From an uncultured Collinsella sp. (GTDB taxonomy: Bacteria > Actinomycetota > Coriobacteriia > Coriobacteriales > Coriobacteriaceae), in contig URVZ01000036.1 in assembly GCA_900551365.1 (NCBI GenBank), positions 1-17,071 on the forward strand: a DNA stretch of 17,071 bases. The letters run 5' to 3'. Below are positions 1 to 7,515 of the stretch, piece after piece; positions within the stretch are counted from its first letter, which is position 1; every line of letters starts with the position of its first letter. Under the pieces are notes generated by a model. The model searched no databases, was not told where the DNA came from, and saw nothing but the letters and a program-made list of their open reading frames with translations. The position numbers and the translations under genes were made by a program.

Positions 1-443
1 TTCTTGCGAGCCTTGTTGGCGTTCAGAGCCAGGCCGATAGCGCCCTCAGCGGCGGCGAAGGACTCGTGGCCGGCCAGGAAGGCGAAGCACTCGGTGTCGT
101 CGGAGAGCAGCATAGCGCCCAGGTTGCCGTGGCCCAGACCGACCTTGCGGTCCTCGGCGACGGAGCCGGGAACGGTGAAGGCCTGGATGCCCTCGCCGAT
201 GATGGCGGCAGCCTCAGAAGCAGACTTGGCGCCACGCTTGACAGCGAGAGCGCAACCGAGGGTGTAGGCCCACTCGGCGTTCTGGAAGGCGATGGACTGG
301 GTGTTGTTGACGATCTCACGCGGGTTGAAGCCCTTGTCGGTGCAGATCTGCAGAGCTTCCTCGAGGGAGGCGATGCCGTTGTCGGCGAGGCACTTGTTGA
401 TCTTGTCAGCGCGGCGCTCGTAACCTTCGAACGTAACAGTCAT
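1..443 (-). CDS. GGGtGRT-family protein, 3' part cut off by the window edge
   Basis: The first 147 codons are present and the gene continues beyond position 1. The start is the ATG at 443-441, preceded by an AAGGGAGGG ribosome site about 8 bases upstream. The protein begins MTVTFEGYERRADKINKCL, and later has a glycine-rich stretch with GLGHGNLGAMLLSDD (about residues 102-116) and LAGHESFAAAEGAIG (about 123-137). I recognise this as the family called GGGtGRT protein, normally over 300 residues and encoded next to a NifU-like scaffold gene, as here. The motif that gives the family its name is not in the visible part. The gene begins 18 bases after the stop of the NifU-like gene, so the two are almost certainly co-transcribed. 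The biochemical role is unknown to me. The pairing with an Fe-S scaffold suggests a link to metal-cluster metabolism, which is inference. Family call fairly sure, function open. Confidence 0.8.
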   Translation of the reverse strand, partial: MTVTFEGYERRADKINKCLADNGIASLEEALQICTDKGFNPREIVNNTQSIAFQNAEWAYTLGCALAVKRGAKSASEAAAIIGEGIQAFTVPGSVAEDRKVGLGHGNLGAMLLSDDTECFAFLAGHESFAAAEGAIGLALNANKARK

Positions 444-461
444 AGTTATTTCCCTCCCTTT

Positions 462-1196
462 CTACTCGTGAACCGGGAACACGCTGGCGACGGAGTGAGT
501 CTCCTCGTCGGTGCGCGGGTCGATGTACTTGGCAGCGTTCTCCCACTGACCATAGTGGCCCATAGCGCCAGCGATGGCCTCCTCGGGGGTCTTGCCGGCC
601 TTGACGGCGTCGGTGAACTTGCCGAGGTTCAGGAACTCGAACGCGATGATCTCGTTCTTGTCGTTGAGAGCCATGCGGGTGACGTAGCCCTGAGCGAGCT
701 CGAGGTAACGAGCGCCCTTGGCCTTGGTGCCGAACATGGTGCCGACCTGAGAGCGAAGGCCCTTGCCGAGGTCGTCGAGGGAGGCGCCCACGGGCAGGCC
801 GCCCTCGGAGAACGCGGTCTGGCTGCGGCCGTAAACGATCTGCAGGAAGATCTCGCGCATAGCAACGTTGATGGCGTCGCAGACGAGGTCGGTGTTGAGG
901 GCCTCGAGGATGGTCTTACCGGGAAGGATCTCGGAAGCCATGGCGGCAGAGTGGGTCATGCCCGAGCAGCCGATGGTCTCAACGAGGGCCTCCTCGATGA
1001 TGCCGTCCTTGACGTTCAGCGTGAGCTTGCAGGCGCCCTGCTGAGGTGCGCACCAACCCACACCGTGCGTAAGACCGGAGATGTCGGAAATCTCCTTAGC
1101 CTGGACCCACTTGCCCTCCTCGGGGATGGGTGCGGGGCCGTGGTATGCACCCTTGGCAACGGGGCACATGTTCTCCACTTCCTGTGAGTACTGCAT
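462..1196 (-). CDS. NifU-like iron-sulfur cluster assembly scaffold protein (partner of GGGtGRT protein)
   Basis: This 244-residue protein has the NifU N-terminal (U-type scaffold) pattern. Cysteines are at C11 (ENMCPVAKG), C49 and C56 (GVGWCAPQQGAC), C77 (ETIGCSGMTHSAAMASE) and C106 (TDLVCDAIN). The block around C77 resembles the second cluster-binding cysteine of NifU/IscU. Beyond residue 150 there is an extra C-terminal domain not found in plain IscU (ELAQGYVTRMALNDKNEI, then EAIAGAMGHYGQWENAAKY). The frame is open further upstream, but the ATG at 1196-1194 is chosen because AGAGGAGAGGC sits directly before it; the upstream extension reads like untranslated leader. It is the first gene of a two-gene unit with the GGGtGRT gene. 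It is distinct from the SufU at 3071-3505. An Fe-S or metal scaffold role is likely from the family; client proteins are unknown. Confidence 0.85.
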   Translation of the reverse strand: MQYSQEVENMCPVAKGAYHGPAPIPEEGKWVQAKEISDISGLTHGVGWCAPQQGACKLTLNVKDGIIEEALVETIGCSGMTHSAAMASEILPGKTILEALNTDLVCDAINVAMREIFLQIVYGRSQTAFSEGGLPVGASLDDLGKGLRSQVGTMFGTKAKGARYLELAQGYVTRMALNDKNEIIAFEFLNLGKFTDAVKAGKTPEEAIAGAMGHYGQWENAAKYIDPRTDEETHSVASVFPVHE

Positions 1197-1599
1197 GCCT
1201 CTCCTCTCTATCGTGTTGGCGTCCCGTCTGGGGGTCGTGGCTGGCGATTGCCGGGCGACCCTTCGAAAGGGACATGACATGCAGCCCCTATAATACCGCG
1301 AAATGCACGGAATATTCGGCGAACGGCTCAGTTTTCGTAGCGAGATGCGCGGAACTTTCAATTGAAACGGTTTAACTCTATATTCTGTGGTCGTGCACTT
1401 CCGTAGAGGGGGTCCGTCTTGGGCAAGCTTTTGGTCAGCTTTTGTAAGCGTTGCAGGGGTTGACCTGTTGCAACGGTGCCGTTCGCCGCCTGTTTACTGC
1501 CTTTGGCCGCGCGAGTGTATTGTTTTGCGTGAATGTTTTGATGGCACGCTTCAATCGTGCTGTATTGGATGGCAAGCAGATCCCGGCGAAGGGAGCGCC
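1197..1599. other. Intergenic region between the divergent NifU-like operon and the transposase gene
   Basis: About 400 bases without a convincing gene. It holds the leader and possible promoter of the minus-strand operon. Near the transposase it has an AGCTTTTG direct repeat (around 1427-1445), and a dyad CGTTGCA at 1449-1455 matched by TGCAACG at 1469-1475 with TTGACC (1460-1465) inside it. A short GCACG/CGTGC hairpin is at 1544-1560. No clear promoter for the transposase gene was found. Confidence 0.4.
1283..1320 (-). promoter_or_regulatory. Possible promoter of the NifU-like/GGGtGRT operon
   Basis: On the minus strand a TATTAT -10-like hexamer lies at 1295-1290, about 94 bases ahead of the start codon. 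No good -35 stands 16-18 bases upstream (the best is CGAATA), so this is only a weak suggestion from position and AT content in a G+C-rich background. Confidence 0.25.
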
Positions 1600-2412
1600 A
1601 TGCAGCGCGTTTGGAGAACGGTTACCGGCTTTTACCATGTCTGTGCCCGCGGTACGGGCAAGCAGCTCATCTTTGAGGGCGATGAAGACCGGTGGGAGTT
1701 CTTGGAGCTGATGCGTGAGTGCTGCCGCAAGGCGGGCGTGACGGTTATCGCCTGGTGCCTTATGGGCAATCACGTGCATTTGGTGCTTGCAGATTACGAG
1801 GACGCGATGAGCGCGGCGATGCACCGGCTGCTTTTGACGTACGCGCGGCGGTTCAATAAACGCACGGGGCGCACAGGGCATCTGTTCCAGAACCGTTTTG
1901 ACCGGCGCTCGCTCGATACCGACTGGCAGGTGATGGAGGCTATTCGCTCCGTTCACGCCGATCCGCAGGAGGCGGGCATCAGTCTCATTGAGCGTTATCC
2001 CTGGAGCAGCTTTCCGGAGCATTTGTGCGCTTACGACGGTGACGCGGCCGATGTCGCGAGGGGATTTTCTGATCCTTCTTGCGTGCTTGAGCTTTTTGGT
2101 TCTGCCGAGGGCTTTATTGCCTATTCGCTTTCGACGCCCGACGGCGGCGAACCGGCGCTGCGCGATATGAAAGAGACAGAGTGGGAACGCCACGCCTTTG
2201 CCGACAAGATGGCGAAGAGCCTCGGGGTTCCGCTCAATGTGGTTAAAACTGCACCGCCGGCGCAGCGCGATACCGTTATTGTTGGATTGAGCAATGCCGG
2301 CCTTACGGTGCGCCAGATTGAGCGGTATACCGGGATTGGCAAAAGTACCGTCTCTCGTATCGTGCGCGCCCGCGCGCGAACGGCGATGCGGGCTGGCGGA
2401 AACGTGATGTAA
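1600..2412 (+). CDS. Y1/HUH tyrosine transposase, REP-associated (RAYT-like) type
   Basis: A 270-residue protein of the Y1_Tnp (IS200-like, REP-associated) superfamily, single-strand DNA nicking and joining enzymes. Visible parts are the N-terminal GFYHVCARG strand (about 10-18), the metal-binding HUH motif HVHLVL (H58, H60), the probable catalytic Tyr81 in LLTYARRFN, and the family signature GHLFQNRFD (93-101). A sequence like the usual IHxNPxxAG block follows (VHADPQEAG, 118-126). The C-terminal part carries a helix-turn-helix (GLTVRQIERYTGIGKSTVSRIVRA, roughly 240-262), typical of the chromosomal single-copy type. The frame opens upstream at 1387, but the ATG at 1600 has GAAGGGAG just before it and begins the conserved domain. 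I see no matching palindromic ends around the gene, so this is probably a resident transposase-like gene rather than a complete mobile unit. Family call sure; whether it is active is unknown. Confidence 0.85.
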   Translation: MQRVWRTVTGFYHVCARGTGKQLIFEGDEDRWEFLELMRECCRKAGVTVIAWCLMGNHVHLVLADYEDAMSAAMHRLLLTYARRFNKRTGRTGHLFQNRFDRRSLDTDWQVMEAIRSVHADPQEAGISLIERYPWSSFPEHLCAYDGDAADVARGFSDPSCVLELFGSAEGFIAYSLSTPDGGEPALRDMKETEWERHAFADKMAKSLGVPLNVVKTAPPAQRDTVIVGLSNAGLTVRQIERYTGIGKSTVSRIVRARARTAMRAGGNVM

Positions 2413-3010
2413 GGTCGCCTGTTCACCGCAGTTGGGGTCGTCCATACGCCGCAACCAGCGTTCAAAAGCTTGGTACGGTAACTGCACTTCTTAATATGCA
2501 TAGAACAATCGTCATCTTGCATAAAATAACAGCTCAGTCCGGGTTTGCCCGTGCCTACCCCCGTCTGCGCCGTGCAAAAAACGGAGTTTTCAGCATCGTG
2601 GTGCTGTCGGCACTGCCGCAATCTTGCAACATACGGGTCCCGAAGCTATTTATGCCTTCCGATCCGCCTCCGAAGCGCATGTATGTGATCCCTGAGACCG
2701 CGATGCTTGTTCTAAAACACAATATATATGCGCCTGGAGACGTTGATTAACGCTTTCGATGCGTATACATACAGCTTGGCGTGCTGAATACTCGCAAAAA
2801 TGCACGTCGCACCCTATGGGACCCGTCTGCGGCAGGCGCGAAGCGAGTCGGAGCTCAGCAGAACGGGGCTTGGCGCATTGCTTGGCGGGCCCGGGGCCCT
2901 GCCGCAGGCCTTTGGTGCTGTGGAAAACGCCCGTGTTCGCGTCTGGCCGTGTGGTAAATGACAGACGGGGCGCCGGGCGCGCTGATTTTGTGTGTTCGTG
3001 CTCATTAGGA
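2413..3010. other. About 600 bases without a recognisable gene; contains inverted repeats
   Basis: Open frames here (for example 2496-2750 and the first part of the plus-strand frame opening at 2759) lack a convincing ribosome site or recognisable protein, so I call none. Structure is visible in the second half. CTGCGGCAGG at 2827-2836 is matched perfectly by CCTGCCGCAG at 2898-2907. CCCGTCTG at 2822-2829 is matched by CAGACGGG at 2962-2969. A GGGCCCGGGGCCC palindrome lies near 2887-2899. These could fold an RNA of about 80-150 bases, or be remnants of a mobile element. No tRNA or known riboswitch was recognised. Confidence 0.35.
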
Positions 3011-3040
3011 AAACAGAGCCGCCCGTATTGGGCGGCTCGG
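3011..3040 (-). terminator. Rho-independent terminator of the suf operon
   Basis: A perfect 9-bp stem (GAGCCGCCC at 3016-3024 with GGGCGGCTC at 3030-3038, loop 5) lies about 30 bases past the sufU stop. Read on the minus strand the stem is followed by TGTTTTCCT, a modest U tract. Position and orientation fit termination of the minus-strand suf operon. Confidence 0.75.
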
Positions 3041-3070
3041 CAATCAAAAACCTTGGATTCGGAGCATACG

Positions 3071-3505
3071 CTACTGGTTAGCTTGCCCCTCGAGCATGCC
3101 GTCGAGGGTGCGCCAGGCGAGCTCGGCGCATTTGACGCGGGCGGGCATGTGCGAGATGTCCTGGAGCTGGGCGGCTTCGTCCAGGTCTTCCAGGTCCTCC
3201 TCGGAGAGCTTCTCGCCGCGGATCATGGCGAGGAAGAGCTCTGCCAGGCGGCGAGCTTCCTCGACGGTCTCGCCGGTGATGAGATCGGCCATGATGTCGG
3301 CACTGGCCTGGCTGATGGCGCAGCCGTGGCCGGTAAAGGAGGCCTCCTCAATCACGTTGTTCTCGACACGCAGCTGCAGAGTGAGCTCGTCTCCGCAGCT
3401 GGGGTTGATGCCGTCGTGCTCGTGCGTGGGAGCATCCATCTCGTACTTGTAGTCGGGGTGCGAGTTGTGCTCCATAAATGTGGTGGAGGTGTACAGATTA
3501 CCCAT
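3071..3505 (-). CDS. sufU: SufU, zinc-dependent sulfurtransferase of the SUF system
   Basis: A 144-residue SufU-type protein that accepts persulfide sulfur from SufS and passes it to the SufBCD scaffold. The zinc ligands of the family are visible: C37 and D39 (NPSCGDEL), C62 (GHGCAISQASADIM) and C126 (ARVKCAELAW). The insertion between the second and third cysteines (about 97-112) is characteristic of SufU as opposed to IscU. The start is the ATG at 3505-3503, with a GGAG ribosome site about 9 bases before it. It overlaps the end of sufS by 8 bases, which implies coupled translation. An open frame reaching 3598 exists but has no typical SufU N-terminus. It is the last gene of the operon, followed by a terminator. 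The N-terminus (MGNLYTSTTFMEHNSHPDY) differs a little from the usual LYxxVIxDHxxxPxN form. Assignment sure. Confidence 0.93.
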   Translation of the reverse strand: MGNLYTSTTFMEHNSHPDYKYEMDAPTHEHDGINPSCGDELTLQLRVENNVIEEASFTGHGCAISQASADIMADLITGETVEEARRLAELFLAMIRGEKLSEEDLEDLDEAAQLQDISHMPARVKCAELAWRTLDGMLEGQANQ

Positions 3506-4823
3506 TGAACGTGCTCCAAACGTGATGCAGGCCGGCGATGAACTTGTCGATGTCGGCCTTGTCGTTGTAGAAGGCCACGCTGGCGCGGCAGCAGGCAAGG
3601 TTCTCGACGCCCAGCCAGGTAAGCAGCGGCTGCGCGCAGTGGTGGCCGGCGCGGATGCAGACGCCGTCCATGTCCATGATGCTCGCGACGTCGTGCGGGT
3701 GGATGCCCTTGACGTTAAAGCTCACGACGCCGTGGTGGTTGTCCCAATAGATGGAGCCGATGATCTGGACAAAGTCGAGCTGCATGAGTTCGCCCATCAG
3801 GTAGTGGACGAGTGCCTGCTCGCGGGCCTGAATGTTCTCGTAACCCACCGTGTTGACCAGGTAGTCGAGTGCCGCGCCCGTGGCGAAGATGCCGGCGGCG
3901 TCCTGCGTGCCGGCCTCGAACTTCTCGGGGACGGGCGCCCAGACGGCGTCCTGCTCGGTGACAGAGTCGATCATTTCGCCGCCGGTGAGCATGGGCGGCA
4001 TGGCGTTGAGCAGGTCCATCTTGCCCCACAGCACGCCGATGCCCATGGGGCCCATGGCCTTGTGTGCGCTAAAGGCAAAGAAGTCGGCTCCCAGGTCGGC
4101 CACATCGACCGGCATGTGCGGCAGCGACTGCGCGCCGTCGACGACCAGATAGCCGCCGTACTTATGGACGAGCTTGCCGAGGTTCTTGACCGGGTTCTCG
4201 ACGCCCAGCACGTTAGAAACCTGACCCACGGCCAGAATTTTGGTCTTGGGACCAACCTTGGTAAGAACCTCCTCGGTGGTGAGCTGGCCGGTCTTGGTGG
4301 GGTAGAGGTAGACGAGCTTGGCGCCGGTTTCGCGGCAGACCTGCTGCCACGGGATTAGGTTGGAGTGGTGCTCCATGATGGTGATGACGACCTCGTCACC
4401 GGGCTCGAGCACCGTGGGTGCAAAGCTCTTGGCGACCAGGTTGAGCGACTCGCTCGTGTTGCGGGTGAAGACGATCTCGTTGGCCTGTGAGGCGCCGATG
4501 AGGTCGGCGATCTGCTGGCGGACCTTCGCGATGGCGTCGGTTGCCTCGACGGAAAGCGAGTACAGGCCGCGCAGGGGGTTGGCGTTCATGCGCTGATAGA
4601 AGTCGCGCTCGGCGTCGAGCACACAGGCAGGGCGCTGCGCGGTGGCGGCGCTATCGAGGAAGGCGATCTCGGGGTGCTGCTGGAAGAGCGGGAACTGCGC
4701 CTTGTAGGGGTTGGTCTCGATGTCTACGGTGGGCCAGCCGCGCGAAGCCTCGTCGCTGGCGTCGAGCTCCATGGGCTCGGGGGCGGTGCAGGTATCGCAT
4801 TTAACGTGCTCGGTGTCGATCAT
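3498..4823 (-). CDS. sufS: SufS, group II cysteine desulfurase
   Basis: A 441-residue PLP enzyme that removes sulfur from L-cysteine and carries it as a persulfide for Fe-S cluster assembly. Visible are FLDSAATAQRP (55-65), the cofactor-stacking histidine in MEHHSNLIPW (H153), VDGAQ (228-232, with D229), the PLP lysine K255 in FSAHKAMGPMG, and the catalytic Cys396 in RAGHHCAQPLL, followed by CCRASVAFYN. The first 40 or so residues precede the usual SufS start and contain a C9-x2-C12 pair, which is unusual. The start ATG (4823-4821) overlaps the sufD stop in an ATGA arrangement, which supports this start and translational coupling. It is followed by sufU with an 8-base overlap. The short catalytic loop and the SufU neighbour are as expected for Gram-positive SufS. 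Assignment sure. Confidence 0.95.
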   Translation of the reverse strand: MIDTEHVKCDTCTAPEPMELDASDEASRGWPTVDIETNPYKAQFPLFQQHPEIAFLDSAATAQRPACVLDAERDFYQRMNANPLRGLYSLSVEATDAIAKVRQQIADLIGASQANEIVFTRNTSESLNLVAKSFAPTVLEPGDEVVITIMEHHSNLIPWQQVCRETGAKLVYLYPTKTGQLTTEEVLTKVGPKTKILAVGQVSNVLGVENPVKNLGKLVHKYGGYLVVDGAQSLPHMPVDVADLGADFFAFSAHKAMGPMGIGVLWGKMDLLNAMPPMLTGGEMIDSVTEQDAVWAPVPEKFEAGTQDAAGIFATGAALDYLVNTVGYENIQAREQALVHYLMGELMQLDFVQIIGSIYWDNHHGVVSFNVKGIHPHDVASIMDMDGVCIRAGHHCAQPLLTWLGVENLACCRASVAFYNDKADIDKFIAGLHHVWSTFNG

Positions 4824-6091
4824 GCGAGCTCCTCTTCAAAGTTGTCGATCAGGTTGTTGCCCAAGCGGACGACGGCGGCGCGGGTGTGCTCGTCGGTCGC
4901 GGAAAGCGCGGCGTCCTCCAGCTTGGCGCGGATGAACAGGTCCTCGGCGGCATTTTGGTCAAGGCCGCGGCAGGCGAGATAGAACAGCTGCTCGTCGCGG
5001 ACGTGGCCGATGGTAGCGCCGTGGTTGCCGGCGACGTCGTCCTCGTCGCAGAGAATGACGGGAACGGTCTTGTTGTCGACGCCCTTGTTGGCCAAAAGCA
5101 CCGTCTCGCGCTCGGTGCCGGTTGCACCCTTGCAGCCGTGCACGAGGTCGATGGTGCCGCGGTAGACCTTCTTGGACGTGCCGGTCAGTACGCCGTTGGC
5201 GTCGATCTCGCACTCGGTCTTGCGACCGCGGTGGCGCAGCTCGTAGTTAAAGTCGCGCACCTGCTCGCGGGCGCCCAGGTAGTCAGTATCGATGGTGACC
5301 TTGGCGGTATCGCCCAGCAGGTCGCCGGCAAGGCCGGTGGCGCTGGCGCCGGCACCCAGGACGGTGTGCTGCACGTTGACGCGCGCGCCCTCGTCCAGGA
5401 ACAGGCCGGTGTCGTCGAGCGCGATCCAGCTATCGTCGAGCGTCTGCGTGCAGGTCACGTTGACGGTGGCGTACTCGTGGGCGCACACGCGTAGCACGGA
5501 GCCCACGACGCCTTGGCCGGCAACGGGGGAGTCCAGGGCTATGCGCAGGTCGAGCGTTGCCTGCGGACGGGCGACGACATCGATGGCGGCGATGGCCGCG
5601 GCAGTGTCGACGCCACTCACGCGCACGGTAACCGTGGCGTGCTGGTATGCGGGCACATCGATGACGATGCGCTTGGTGGCGTGGTCGGCCAAGTAGGTGT
5701 AGGCAGCCTCGCCCATGCCGGTCTCGAAGGCTTCAGCAGGGGAGAGCTCCTCCTCGAGCTCGATGGCACCGGCCTGGTAGATGGAGGTGGCGGGCACGTC
5801 AAGCTCGGTCTCGGGCGTGATGCGGGCGCGGTCGGCGGCATCGCCGGGCGCGGAGGCGCGGCGCTCGGGGAAGCGCTCGGCCATGGCGTCCATGGCGGCG
5901 TCGAACGCGTCGGTCGAGCCGGCAAACTGCTCGTCCAGGCCCTCGACCTCAACGGCCTCGGCGGGGGCGGTAGCAAGCTCGTCCGAAAGCTCGAGCTTGG
6001 TCTGGTTCATCTTGAGCCAACCCCAAGTGGCAGCCGGCATCGCATTGACCTGCTCAAGGGTGGTAGCAGCGGTGTTCGTGGTCTGTTTCAT
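4820..6091 (-). CDS. sufD: SufD, component of the SufBCD Fe-S scaffold complex
   Basis: A 423-residue SufD-family protein that pairs with SufB and, with the SufC ATPase, forms the scaffold on which clusters are built. The C-terminal half has the family core, TGTSKKVYRGTIDL (303-316) and ILCDEDDVAGNHGATIGHV (346-364). H357 matches the His360 site of E. coli SufD by motif alignment. The cysteine two positions earlier in E. coli (Cys358) is a glycine here. The first 130 residues are poorly conserved, acidic and alanine-rich, as is common in SufD. The start ATG (6091-6089) shares one base with the sufB stop (TAATG), and its end overlaps sufS by 4 bases. SufB and SufD are related; placement after sufB, the divergent N-terminus and the lack of the SufB cysteine set make this SufD. 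Sure. Confidence 0.93.
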   Translation of the reverse strand: MKQTTNTAATTLEQVNAMPAATWGWLKMNQTKLELSDELATAPAEAVEVEGLDEQFAGSTDAFDAAMDAMAERFPERRASAPGDAADRARITPETELDVPATSIYQAGAIELEEELSPAEAFETGMGEAAYTYLADHATKRIVIDVPAYQHATVTVRVSGVDTAAAIAAIDVVARPQATLDLRIALDSPVAGQGVVGSVLRVCAHEYATVNVTCTQTLDDSWIALDDTGLFLDEGARVNVQHTVLGAGASATGLAGDLLGDTAKVTIDTDYLGAREQVRDFNYELRHRGRKTECEIDANGVLTGTSKKVYRGTIDLVHGCKGATGTERETVLLANKGVDNKTVPVILCDEDDVAGNHGATIGHVRDEQLFYLACRGLDQNAAEDLFIRAKLEDAALSATDEHTRAAVVRLGNNLIDNFEEELA

Positions 6092-7503
6092 TATCCGATC
6101 GCTCCTTCCATCTCGAGCTTGATCAGGTTGTTCATCTCGACGGCGTACTCCAGCGGCAGCTCCTTGGAGACCGGGTTGGCAAAGCCGTTGACGATCATGG
6201 TACGGGCTTCTTCCTCCGAGATACCGCGGCTCATCAGGTAGAACACCTTATCGTCGCCGATGCGGCCGATGGTGGCCTCGTGGCCGATGTCGACGTTCTT
6301 GGCGCGGATGTCCATGGCCGGAATAGTGTCGGAGCGGCTTTGGTCGTCGAGCATCAGCGACTGGCAGCTCACGGTTGCCTTGGAGCCCTCGGCCTTGGGT
6401 GTCGCCACGATAGAGCTGCGGAACGTCTGGATGCCGCCGCTCTTGGAGATGCCCTTGGTCTCGACAGTTGCCGAGGTCTCGGGCGCGTTGAGCACGACCT
6501 TACAGCCGGTGTCGAGGTTCTGCCCGGCGCCGGCAAAGGTGATGCCGGTAAAGCTCGAGCGGGCGTGGCGGCCGTTGAGCACGCTCATGGGGTAGAGGTA
6601 GCCCACGTGGCTGCCGAAGGAGCCACTGATCCACTCGATGTCGCCGTCCTCGTCCACGCGCGCACGCTTGGTGTTGAGGTTGTACATGTTCTTGGACCAG
6701 TTCTCGATGGTCGAGTAGCGCAGGTGTGCGCGCTTGCCCACAAAGAGCTCCACAGCGCCGGCGTGGAGGTTGGCCACGTTGTACTTGGGTGCGGAGCAGC
6801 CCTCGATAAAGTGCAGGTCGGCATCGTCCTCGACAATGATGAGCGTGTGCTCAAACTGGCCGGCGCCCTTGGCGTTGAGGCGGAAGTAGCTCTGCAGCGG
6901 GAAATCGAGCTTGGTGCCCTTGGGCACGTAGACAAACGAGCCGCCCGACCACACGGCGCCGTGCAGGGCCGCAAACTTGTGGTCGGTGGGCGGGATGAGC
7001 GTCATAAACTTCTCGTGAATGAGCGGCTCCCACTGCGGGTCGTGCAGGGCCTCCTCGATGCCGGAGTAGACGATGCCCATCTTGGACGCGGTGTCCTGCA
7101 TGTTGTGGTAGACGAGCTCGGAGTCGTACTGCGCGCCGACGCCCGCCAAGTAGCTGCGCTCGGCCTCGGGGATGCCCAAGCGCTCAAAGGTGCTCTTGAT
7201 GTCGTCGGGCACCGACTCCCAGTCGTGCTTTTGGTCGGTGTTGGGCTTGACGTAGGTGACGATGTTGTCCATGTCCAGGCCCTCGATGGAGGGGCCCCAC
7301 GTCGGGTCGGGAAAACGATTGAAGATCTCGAGGGACTTTAAGCGCAGGTCGAGCATCCACTGCGGCTCGTCCTTCTTGGCGCTGATCTCGCGCACGATGT
7401 CGGGCGTGATGCCGGCGTCGAGGCGCTCGAATCCCTCCTCGCCATAGGTGAAGTCGTAGAGGCTGCGGTCGATGTCCGCGACCTCGGTGCGGTTCTTGGT
7501 CAT
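6091..7503 (-). CDS. sufB: SufB, Fe-S scaffold subunit of SufBCD
   Basis: A 470-residue SufB, the main scaffold subunit that receives sulfur and holds the nascent cluster. The full family pattern is present: WMLDLRLKSLEIFNRFPDPTWGP-like N-terminus (49-71), AALHGAVWSGGSFVYVPKG (178-196), HFIEGCSAPKY with C236, and ENWSKNMYNLNTKRA (267-281). Further on are ATVSCQSLMLDDQSRSDTIP with C380 and GHEATIGRI with E409. C380 and E409 are 29 residues apart, the same spacing as Cys405 and Glu434 of E. coli SufB, the proposed acceptor site. The start ATG (7503-7501) lies 12 bases after the sufC stop, with AAAGGGG as ribosome site. Length is normal and nothing is damaged. Sure. Confidence 0.97.
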   Translation of the reverse strand: MTKNRTEVADIDRSLYDFTYGEEGFERLDAGITPDIVREISAKKDEPQWMLDLRLKSLEIFNRFPDPTWGPSIEGLDMDNIVTYVKPNTDQKHDWESVPDDIKSTFERLGIPEAERSYLAGVGAQYDSELVYHNMQDTASKMGIVYSGIEEALHDPQWEPLIHEKFMTLIPPTDHKFAALHGAVWSGGSFVYVPKGTKLDFPLQSYFRLNAKGAGQFEHTLIIVEDDADLHFIEGCSAPKYNVANLHAGAVELFVGKRAHLRYSTIENWSKNMYNLNTKRARVDEDGDIEWISGSFGSHVGYLYPMSVLNGRHARSSFTGITFAGAGQNLDTGCKVVLNAPETSATVETKGISKSGGIQTFRSSIVATPKAEGSKATVSCQSLMLDDQSRSDTIPAMDIRAKNVDIGHEATIGRIGDDKVFYLMSRGISEEEARTMIVNGFANPVSKELPLEYAVEMNNLIKLEMEGAIG

Positions 7504-7515
7504 TGCGTCGCCCCT

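Noticed and set aside
66..1187. Long plus-strand open frame opposite the NifU-like and GGGtGRT genes
   Set aside because: It mirrors two recognised minus-strand genes. Its protein is low-complexity (Val, Leu, Gly, Ala, Asp) with no family features, as is usual for the antisense of G+C-rich genes.
1435..2487. 350-codon minus-strand frame across the transposase gene
   Set aside because: It is antisense to a recognised transposase, has no ribosome site and its translation is arginine- and histidine-rich without any known motif.
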